Of a stretch of DNA of 64,000 bases, positions 54,791-64,000 are shown piece by piece. Made by a program: the position numbers and the translations under genes. Each line of letters opens with the position of its first letter. The stretch's first letter is position 1. This DNA is from Cylicocyclus nassatus (taxonomy: Eukaryota > Nematoda > Chromadorea > Rhabditida > Strongylidae): contig CATQJL010000316.1 of assembly GCA_958299035.1 (NCBI GenBank), positions 34,785,441-34,849,440 on the forward strand. Reading direction: 5' to 3'. The notes under the pieces are model-generated. The model was not told where the DNA came from, searched no databases, and saw only the letters and a list, made by a program, of their open reading frames with translations.

Positions 54791-57700
54791 ACGATACGAG
54801 ATGGGCGCTATTGCGCATTGTGTATGTGTACACCCAGCTCTTCGCCATGACATTTACACGCTTGGTGCTTATTCCGTAAACGCACGCACTCGAGCAGCTC
54901 TCTCGTATGCATCAACGGGCACACGATGGCCGCATCGAAGCAGAGCGACAATCTGATTGATAGTAAATGTCATGTCGGTGACAGGCACCGACCGAGATGA
55001 AACACACACACATATACAGAGACAAACCAAGGCAGATGCACCTCAGCCGGTGCAAAATCGTTGTAAAGCTTGTTTTTGTTGTAAAATTGGGTTAAAACCG
55101 CAAAATTCAGACCAGACAAGCGGCTTATGACCCGCGCCACGTTTCCAAACAAAGAAGCGCTCGACTGCGGGCCACCTGCCACTCATCCACCGCACACTAC
55201 CATCATCTCGTCTCATCTCATTGGCATACAGATTGGATTAGACCCTCTCAGCCACCCGAATGGCTATTACTCTCGGGCAAAGGGTCAGATCTCCGAGTGT
55301 ACAGTAGGATGTTTTGGGGAACTCAGGCCAGATGTGGGCTTTGTTCTTGAGGACTGAAGAAATTGGCTATGAGGACATAATCTGATGACAGGGATCTTCT
55401 AGTTGGGAAAGGCGTCGCAAGAAAAGCTTGAGAGCCTCCCGTTCGAAAGTAGAGAGGTAACTTGGGCAGATTTTCTTCTTCGAACTGAAAAAAGCTAACT
55501 AAGAAGCCTAAAAGAGAGCAAGTCTTCAAACGTGTGATCAAGTGTTCAAGTGCAGAAGTACTTTCTACCGTGTCCCAAATTTGTCGCAAGTGACGAGATA
55601 TTGTTGCAAGAAAGAGTGCGAATGTGAACTACAAGAAGAATAGTACCCAAAGGGCGGAGCCCAGCCATAAGTTACGAAGCTCCACCTCTTCTTATGACTT
55701 TCTGAGACAACGACTAGCTCCTATTTTAGTCGAGTGAAGGAGCTAGAATACTTGTAGCAGAAACAACAAAAATATTCATGAGCGGATATAAAGGGAAGGA
55801 CAAGAAAAAGGAGTAAACGAGGTAACACATCATCTGCTAAACAGTTAAGAGTCTTTCATCGCAGAAAGATTATTGCATTCGTCGCGATGTCTTTGGAAAG
55901 CATTTTAGCTGCGATGCAGTTCGGAAGTTCATTCCCTGGAGACGGATGGAAGAGAGACCAGACTCGCAGAGGAGCAGAGTTCAAAATCTTTGTGATGACC
56001 AATTTTTGAAGATCTTACAAATTCCTTCAAGTGAAGACTGAGCAGGTAAAAGAAGGGGTGGTGGTAGTAATCAAATCGGAACCGGAAACCGGAAAATAAT
56101 CAAAATCTGTGACTTTCAGAAAAAAGCTACTCTCGCCATTGCTTATGAGTAATACCTCCGTACCAGATGGTTCCCAGCATATTAAGGTCTTGCGTGATTT
56201 GCAGCACTAAACAGAGATGTGCAAATTAGCATATGGGCAATTGAATACGAGCTAAAATTCCAGGCAGCAACGGATTGAGGGAGTGAGGATGGGGGGGGGG
56301 GGGGGGAAGGAATGGGGCCCACACGGTTCGCAAAATTGTGCAAGACTTGTTTTTTCTTGTAAATGAGATGTCTCTTGAGATTTGTTGAACATTTGAATAG
56401 GTCGTAAGAAAAATTTTGCTGGGCCGCAAGGTTGTAGGCGTGCAAAAAATTTAAGAGGCTTTAGAGATTTTTTTCGAAAGAAGTTGGTCGTCCCCCCTCC
56501 TCCCCTACCCCGCTCCCGAAAAAAATTCTCGGGGCCATCGATTGCATTCCATGGGCATTGTAAACTCTATAAAAAATGCGGATCAAAAGCTCGACTTGAC
56601 TTGACCTTTTTTCCTTTCTTCCCTCATAATTTTTCTCAAGGTGTTGACCATAACCGTATTCAAAATATCATATTTGAAGGAGACGTCTTCTTATATAAAA
56701 TAAAGCTGATTTACTGATTTAGCTTTATTTTTTCTAAAAAGCAAAAATCACACTTCACTTAAAAACGTCCGTTTTGATCCTCATCAGAAGCAATTCCCCT
56801 CACTGACCAATCTACTTTTATGGCGTCGTTCTCTATGCAGCCGCTGCAAGAAGGCAGCTGTTCAAAGCCCTAAAGAGCAATGAAACATTCGAGGCTACCA
56901 GATTGTTGGAAACGAAGAGAAAGAGTCAGGGCTAAAGTCGATTTGGTGCATTTGTTAATCTGTGGGGCCCTAAATCGCATTCAGAAATAAATCGTTGAAA
57001 AACCACCTGGAAATATTAAACAGCTTTTCACAGCTGACGAGCTTTTAGAGAATATTAACGACTCGGAAACAAAGTATGGACAGTGGTAAACAAGTTCCCC
57101 ACAAATCACGAAATCTGCATAGCTGTCGTGCCTAATAAATCATTCTTCGAGCGCAACACGAAACACTAGCGCAGTTTGTTTCCAAAGATACGAAAATACC
57201 AGTACTTGAGGTATCAAATCGTAATTTGGAAATAAAATTCAAAAATGTCTAACATTTTGTTCGCCAAGAAAGCACAATAATCTGACTTCCCCGCAACATA
57301 TCCTCGTTAAAAAAAGAGATAATTGGTGTTTAACAAAAAAATGATGAATGAAAATTCCCTTGATGTACTCCTTTAAGCAGTACCCAACACTCATTATCAA
57401 AGTCATTGAAAATAGAAATAAATAAAAAATAGATAATACATTAAAAGAATAATAAGTAATAGTATTCAATGGCTAGATTCAGGAAAGAGAGAATCCGGAA
57501 TTTACTTTCGCTCAAAATTTCATATGAAAAATCATAAAGACGAAACTATTCATGGTCAACCTATTGCAAAGTTTCATGTGCTATTGATATTGCTAGGCTT
57601 CGAATGTTATATGAGACATCCAGTCAGCTGAGCTGAATGCAGAAAATTTGCAGAAGATAAATGGTGGGAGAATAAACGAATAGGAGCGGAACCAGCAAAT

Positions 57701-59113
57701 GAGAGAGTGCAAGCGTAGGCTTATTGAATTTTGGCCAACGCTTCCATTATTGAGATTCTCCAGCGTTTTGCAGATTTTTTGAGAGCTTTGTATGGCTGCT
57801 GCCTTTAACCGAAAAAATCATTCATTTAATGAGCAGTTCATACAGAAAGCAAGCATTAATACATGGAGTTTTGTGTGGATTTTGAATGAGAGGCCTCGAC
57901 TAGGCCACTTCCCAGATCACATGATCCATTTGTCGCGGAAAAGTTCAACTCCGAACTCCAGCCCAGTCCACACTCTCAATGGACTAATGCGTTCTCGAAC
58001 AGAGCAGAAGATACTGTATGGGCTGGTGTTCGTAAATGAATTTCGCGCCAACAAATGGATCATTTGAGATGTCGCTCGTTCAACAGATTCTTAAGGCCTC
58101 CAAATCAGTTTCCATATAAGAAACTCACAAAACCAGATCTGCCTGGACCTACCTGTACACTGCCATCAACTATTTAAAGACAAGTGGTACTGTAGTAAAG
58201 TTTTGACAAACTTTGGTTTCGCAATGCTTTTGCGCTGGCTACAATACGAAGCAATTTAAAGGTGATAAAAAGGTACAAACTGTACGTCTGTCCCCCCCCC
58301 CCCCCCGCAGCCCTTCTCTCGCATTCCCCCCTAGCATCATGATGATCCAAAAGCGAATAAGATTATTCAAAATTACCTATGGTAGCTTGAATCATTTAAA
58401 GAAGAGACTTCGCTCTCATCAATCCCAGAACAGGAAAGCACGGAAAAAAAGGAGAAGAAACTTTACAAATTAGCTGATTTCGACAGCTTTTACAAACTTT
58501 TTATGAAATGCCAAACAATGAGATCTGGTTAGAACATAAAGTAAAAATCAGAATTGTGTTTTTGTTTCCGAAAACGAGGAACACGGCGTCTGTGGCCGCC
58601 GCAGGAAATTTCCTTGAAAAGAGATTGAATTGAAAGAGGCGTGGCAAGGAAGCAAGCAGGCAGATTTCCAAAGCAAAACGTTCTCCAGAGAAAAGTAGAA
58701 TTATCGATAAGAACGCAAATTTCCGCAAATGCAACTTTTTATGGTGTCATGAGCGCCATACCTAATAACTCAAATGAGTCAAACAGAAGCAACAATCATT
58801 AATTCAAAAAAGCTGCGCTGTTAACTAGATCACAGCATTAATAGAGAAAAAAATCCTGCACTATATATTTCTAAACCAATAAAATATCAATGAAATCAAA
58901 CTGACCACTCGAGAAAGGAGATTGATAACAGAAAAAATGAACAAACCTACCCCATAGTAAGAATGACCTGAACAAAGCTACATAAATATCATCAATTATA
59001 GAAAGTTTTGCATTGTTCAATAGATCACAGTATAGTTAAGAAAACCCTGAGCCTAAAATATACCTCGAAAAATCAGCAAATTAGTAAACTGACCAGACGC
59101 AAAAGGAATCTGA
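54791..59113. other. No supported gene
   Basis: 54,800-55,380 is GC-richer and open in several frames. The plus frame 55,127-55,357 has an ATG and mixed composition (LSHPNGYYSRAKGQ), but no splice partner or family. 55,640-55,700 holds an inverted GGGCGGAGCCCAGCCATAA / CGAAGCTCCACC block. Elsewhere AT-rich; I cannot support a gene, including the ATG-started 91-codon frame at 57,792-58,067. Confidence 0.35.
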
Positions 59114-59343
59114 GAGGCCGGGTATACTTTACGCGATTTCACTCGCGACGCGATTTGGCAGTTAGCCAGAAGTCTTCAAATCATCCAATACTAGCAAACT
59201 GCACATGCATAGTGTGCATAACTTACATGCATTGATAAAATGTCCTATCTTCTGTATATTTGAAATGTGCTTAGTGAGTTATGGACAGTTGGAATATTGC
59301 CAAATCGCATCGCAATTGAAAACGCTTGAAGTATGCCGAGCCT
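59114..59343. mobile_element. MITE, CATACCTCACGCGATT family, copy 3
   Basis: The left end reads GGGTATACTTTACGCGATTT with CACTCGCGACGCGATTTGGCA. The right end reads TGCCAAATCGCATCGCAATT and ends GAAGTATGCCGAGCC. It shares ACAGTTGGAATATTGCCAAA with copy 1. About 230 bp, non-coding. Confidence 0.75.
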
Positions 59344-59575
59344 TAAAGTTGGAACAAAGTGTAGGAATGACTCAAACAAAAGCTTACATATATTTATCAT
59401 CAACTGAAAGTTTTTGCTCTGTTTATAGATCATAGCATTGCCAGAATAAAAACCCCGACTCAAGACATACTTTCAAAAAATCAACGTATTTGAGCTGATA
59501 AAGCTGAAATATTTTGGAGCACAAATCCATTGTTCGAAGGAAATTTGCATGCTAAGGTCTGTTACGGGTTGAAAT
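59344..59575. other. Short spacer, no gene seen
   Basis: AT-rich spacer that ends in the 8-bp GTTGAAAT target duplication (59,568-59,575) of the following element. Confidence 0.4.
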
Positions 59576-60334
59576 CAGGGCCCGGCACGAGTCGGTTTCT
59601 GGCGTTTCTGAAAACGAAGTCTTCCATGACTTTCGGAAGTTTTACGAAGTCCCCTTTGACCTATTTGCTTAGGAGAAGATGAAAACAAGAAATAGTTACT
59701 AGTCTGAAAGATAAAACGTAGGATAAGAGTGAAAATCCAAATTGGTGCTGAGTACTACGCATGCACAAGAGTTTGGGATTGGAGCGCGAATATTTTACAA
59801 AGCGATATATGGGAAAATGAAGGCAAAAAACAAAGGAAAGGCAATGATATGAAAATGTTTTCATGCTCAGGGGTAGATTTTTGACCGGGGAATCCGTCCA
59901 TGATAGAAAAATCCAAAACTTATGTGAAGTGACAGAAATATATGCTCCAGGCGATCTCAGATCGTCTGGTGGCCGTCTGGAGACGATCTAATTTTGGAAA
60001 ACGTATTACTTCGCATAAGTTTTCAAACCTTTTTACATAATTCTTTTGCAAATAATTTTCAATGTTTACACTACAATTTTGGTGTCATATGACTTTGTGT
60101 GCACTGTAAACAAGCAATTTTTATTTTAGCCTTGCTTTCAAATTGCGCGCACTTTTCGCCATACACGATAGAGCATGTCAATCGTGTGATAACCTGTCTG
60201 AAAAGCTCTTGTATTCGACTAAATGGCGCTTATTCTTGGTGCTGGGCCCCGAATCGTCAAAAACGATATCTCCTTTGCTTTTTGCTCCAAAAACGAAGTC
60301 CAGCCTGCTTCTAGACGATCTGTGCCGGGCCCTG
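59576..60334. mobile_element. hAT-type non-autonomous element 3
   Basis: The ends CAGGGCCCGGCAC and GTGCCGGGCCCTG are perfectly inverted and bordered by a perfect 8-bp GTTGAAAT duplication (59,568-59,575 and 60,335-60,342). It is 759 bp. Internal inverted phrases include AAAACGAAGTC near both ends and a GCGATCTCAGATCGTCTGG hairpin-like stretch at about 59,950. No transposase. Its ends differ from those of elements 1 and 2, so it is a separate family. It interrupts an open minus-strand frame. Confidence 0.9.
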
Positions 60335-60342
60335 GTTGAAAT

Positions 60343-60621
60343 AGAACTGAAAACGCTAAGCAGATAACACAGTGTTAGAAAAACCGTGAACGCAATGAGA
60401 ACACAAACGCACACAAAGCGAAGCGGCCGAAAACGACGCCGCGAGTTGAAAAAAGCTCGGCAGTTGGCCGCGCGCCAACATGACGCCAGCCTGTATTGTT
60501 TGTGCGTTTGTGCGTGCCGCGGCGGCCCCCACACACACAGGGTTACGGTAACGGTCAGATGTGCGGCTTGTGATGTCAGGCATTGAAGCGCAAAACTCGG
60601 TCTGAACTTCACACAACACAT
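60343..60621 (-). CDS. Possible first exon of a membrane protein
   Basis: From ATG at 60,621 the minus strand is open past the hAT insertion point. The segment before the insertion has a basic SRRRFRPLR stretch followed by a strongly hydrophobic FVCVCVLIAFTVFLTLCYLL, the layout of a type II membrane protein. The stretch is GC-rich for the window, as first exons and promoters often are. With the hAT element removed, the frame meets a stop about 8 codons later, so a splice donor would be needed before that; none is convincing. It may be a chance frame in a CpG-containing block. Confidence 0.25.
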
Positions 60622-63600
60622 ATAGATACCGCTACCAGCCTAGATGCCACCACTTGGGTGGTCGCCAAGGCTGCTTCTTTGCAAAAGTGGGTCCAGCGGG
60701 GAGAAAATCAATTTACTGCCTCGTTCCGTGGGCAACGCCCCCCCCCCCCCCCCTCCCGCCGTGTCGTTTCCGACTACAAAGTACGAATGAAAGCACAATT
60801 CATGTGCAGATATGCGTTTATGGAGCTTTCCATATAATGACATGGCAGATGACATCATCGATGGACGTCACAGAGCATCTATGGGGCATAATAAATTGCG
60901 CTAAAGTGCTGCACAATCTACCTGGTAGATAAAAGTAGACAATTGGCGCAAAGCCAAAAATGCAGGCTCTCTTTTGGGGGAGGGAGGATGAGAAGTGTAC
61001 ACTTCGGGAAATGCGAAATTATTGGCTCGGCATGAAAGTTCTGTTGCACCATTTTTTTAAAAACAAGATTGCGTCTTGACATCGCTACGAATTCGCACGC
61101 TTACTTTTATATTTGAAAGAAGAAGCTATGTGTATTCTGACATAAACCAAGCAAATCCTACTAGGAATGTGTAGGACAGTCAAGCAGAAAAAGGGACTAC
61201 AAAACCGTTTAAAAAAAGTTTTTTGAATTTTTATTTAGGTCAAAAATGAGTATTGCAATAAATTTGGACTCCTGAATGCAAGTTTTATGATCTGCTATTA
61301 CTATAATAGATAAGAAAAACTTGTGCCTATTAAATGTCACTGGGATATCAAGTTCCGGGAATGCAAGAATTGAAAAAAGAAAGAAGATGTAACAATGAAT
61401 ACTGAATGGCCACCAATGAGACTTTTACCAAATACTTCAAAAAGGCCTTAAATACATAATTATGGAATTTTCTGTGGTGTCACAGAATCATTGTGCCAAT
61501 GATACTTATGATTTTTATTTCAATTTGTTTTTTTAGGCGTAAGAAAAAATTCATTGATGTGTTAAATCTAGGGATTTAGCGAAGTATCGTGTAGACATTC
61601 AGATATCATGACATAGAAGAAAAAGGAGAAAAGAAAAAAGAAAAAATAGAAAATAGAAACAAAAAAGAGAAAAAATAGAAAATAAGTAAATAAATATATA
61701 TAAATAAATAAGTAAATAAAAATACAAAAATAGAAAAAATGGGTCTAAACAGAGGAAGTTAACATCATAATCTGCGAAGTACCTGAAATGCCGTAGCCGC
61801 AAACTTAGCCTAATAAGTAGCGAATCAGGACAATAAATATTGTCCACAAAAAATAGTAGATTCTGGAAAAAATCAATCCTTTTGAAAAGATTTTTGGAAA
61901 CTACATATAAGCTGGCCACGATTTCACAAGTTACATCTCGCAAGGTTGTACTTTTCACATACTTCACGAAAATACTTGCATACTTACTGCTTTGCTGTAA
62001 CAAAATCAATTGTCCTCGATGAAATATGTATACAAAAAAAAAGTATCTTCTTTTTGTTCTCACAGCAAACGCTTTGCAAAACAGCATCATTGAATACATT
62101 CGGGTATGTTAAGCAATTACTGTTCTATATTCAACAATTCAAAAGCTTGTTCCTAAAATAAACGAGCACAAAGAATGACAGCATTTGATAAATAATGCCG
62201 CGATGTTTCACATTTGCACGAGACTTTCCATTCGCTGCACAATTGTAAGACATAAAGTTCTTGCACTTCACATCTTGCTCTTTTATGATATCTTCTCCAT
62301 AAGCAGAAAAGGGTAACGCTTTTCAAACAAATGCAGTATTAAATCGCAGAGGAAATGTTAGAAATTTGTAACTGCAGATTATCTGCCTCTCTAGAATTTT
62401 AGGATAAACAGAAGATGTAGTTTCAGCGTATCAAATCAGACGCATAACGTTGTGGCCTCCAAAAAAGTGTGCTCTCCACAACGACAATTTTCGACTTGGG
62501 ACCTATATAATTGAAGAGAACAGTTCTGATAAATTTCAGTACAGGTAAAGTTTTGGTGTACGGTAGCCAACTAGGCCAAAGCAATCTCATCAAAAATCGA
62601 AGACGTAACAACAAACACCGGATCGTCATGAAACATAGGTTTTTGATCCCCTCTTCTGACCTGAGAGACAATTGTAGAGCTTCCAAGATCAGTTACGATT
62701 CGAACAATACAAAGCGAAATTACTTTTATGGCATTTACATCTCGAAAATGTAAGTGTTCATAAAGCATCTCGATTTGATAATTTTGAATGTCTGGAAAGT
62801 TGGCTCATGAAATTTGTGTTTATAATAAGTATATATTTTGTAGTTGTAAAGCTTTTAGAGTTTTGGTGAACATGCTTGAATTCAATAAAAGCGAGGAAAT
62901 TATTCCTGCACTTTTAGCCCTTTATTTTTATATTGTCTTATGTTTTTATCTCACTTTCTGCTTTATGGAAATTATGTAGATCAATTTGCCCTTAGGGTCT
63001 ACATGATCTTCGTATCAATAACATTCACGCCGAAGCTCTATTCAGATAGAAGAAAGTGAAAAATCTTCAAAAAATGCGAATAAACCATCCAACCAACCTA
63101 ATCTGCATTTTTTATCCACTGGCAATCGTCCTTCTACAGTAAAAGTACAGTACCTCGATAGTTTGCAGCAAGGCAAACATATAAGAAGTTGAATTCATTA
63201 AGCTGAGACTAAGATTATTTTATCCACCAATGCGAAATCGCTTTTCATTCACTCGGCAAAATACAACAAAGCCAAAAAAATTTTTTTTTCGAGGTTGCGG
63301 GGTTACGTCTTCTAATCATACTGTCCTTGCTATATGAAGTAATAAATGACATGCAAAAAAGTTCAGCCTACGACGGTTTGTTGTTCAACCATGCTTATGA
63401 CTAAATTATTACTTTCCGCATTACTGCATTCCATTAGAGCAGCAAAAAGGTGCTGACGTCCGTGAAGGAGAACGAAGTCAACAAAGTTGGATAACAACAA
63501 CAGTCTGGAGTGCTTTGAGATTAGAAGCTTTGCTTTAGCATAGTGGAAATGCATAGAGGAAAATCTATATGAGGTGCATGGCTAGTAAAGGGTAAAGTAC

Positions 63601-64000
63601 TAGGAAAGTTACTAGGAAAGTTATTTGCCACCTTTATATAATTTTTGAAAATTTGCAACAAAAGGGGCTAAGAAACTAATAAAACTCATTTTTGTCGTAA
63701 CTATCTATTATATAAAGTCATTCTCTAAGCGTGGCTTACCTCTTCGATTGAAAAAATTTTTGTCTATACCCACATAAGAAGTTTTCCGAATCGCCAGTTG
63801 TATTACACCACTACTACCAATTATTACACCATTACTACCAATATTTTATTGTTAGTTGAAAACGAAAACTTGACAAAACCAAAAACAAAAATAAAAAAAG
63901 CTCATAGGCATTTTCAACACCGAGTTCAGAAAATACAATTTGAGTGCTTGTCTTTATCAGCTTTCATCGCCGCGATATGACAATGCCAATTTTGCCTCAA
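60622..64000. other. No supported gene; one purine tract
   Basis: A 130-bp A/G-rich simple tract (61,618-61,745) makes the 166-codon minus frame at 61,599-62,099 look Phe/Leu-rich; it is not a gene. A C16 run sits at 60,738. An imperfect ATTACTACCA-type microsatellite lies at 63,798-63,850. The remainder is AT-rich, with only short unsupported frames. Confidence 0.4.

Larger units (their letters stand above)
43902..60753. repeat. Series of long mono-G/mono-C tracts
   Basis: Uninterrupted runs: G14 at 43,902-43,915, G14 at 47,845-47,858, C14 at 49,177-49,190, C13 at 51,612-51,624, G16 at 56,291-56,306, C15 at 58,292-58,306 and C16 at 60,738-60,753, with C12 at 38,324-38,335 just outside. Shorter runs (9-11) occur at 1905, 21,859, 22,787, 44,280 and 44,718. 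Both strands are represented. Confidence 0.95.

Noticed and set aside
61599..62099. 166-codon minus-strand hydrophobic ORF
   Set aside because: Half of it is the antisense of an A/G-rich simple tract, giving Phe/Leu/Tyr runs. No splice sites or family.

Overview
The window looks like non-coding-rich nuclear DNA of a nematode. The evidence is AT-rich sequence, very short introns (42-46 nt where I can define them precisely), TTTCAG/TTTTAG 3' splice sites, and a very high load of short non-autonomous DNA transposons and Penelope-like element (PLE) debris. A strongylid (clade V, hookworm-like) genome is my best guess, by inference only. I see no prokaryotic gene organisation, rRNA, tRNA or CRISPR.

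The one gene I can assemble with confidence is on the minus strand, about 38.1 to 29.3 kb. Nine exons join in frame into a protein of about 410-425 residues. It has a Ser/Cys-rich N-terminal half, three C2H2 fingers and a basic C-terminal segment. Finger spacing, the unusual long second finger with its SWL core, and the C-terminal layout match the AEBP2/Jing family of PRC2 accessory proteins. An alternative terminal exon with hydrophobic segments lies in one intron. Facing the first exon, at 38.75 kb, a tiny two-exon ORF of 24 codons has perfect splice sites, so 38.1-38.75 kb may be a divergent promoter. A second, unrecognised plus-strand gene candidate (26.24-26.98 kb) follows a tandemly duplicated 5' UTR exon-intron unit. 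Weak exon candidates are noted at 48.4-49.1 and 60.3-60.6 kb.

The rest is mostly mobile DNA. 0-5 kb: a 708-bp palindromic element and three TTAA-flanked MITEs. 13.9-18.5 kb: a 300-bp MITE, a 1.4-kb long-inverted-repeat element with TA target duplication, a dispersed repeat and another palindromic element. 20.2-24.3 kb: a dead Penelope-like element with a GIY-YIG domain, split by two hAT-type elements that still carry perfect 8-bp target duplications; the second contains a further MITE. 27.8-28.5 kb: a TTAA-class element in which one terminal repeat has expanded to four tandem copies. 34-37.8 kb: three MITEs in the probable first intron of the zinc-finger gene. 50-60 kb: further MITEs and a third hAT-type element with an 8-bp target duplication.

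From 38 to 61 kb the sequence also carries eight uninterrupted G or C homopolymers of 12-16 bases, striking in an AT-rich background. Stretches where I see nothing are listed as such.
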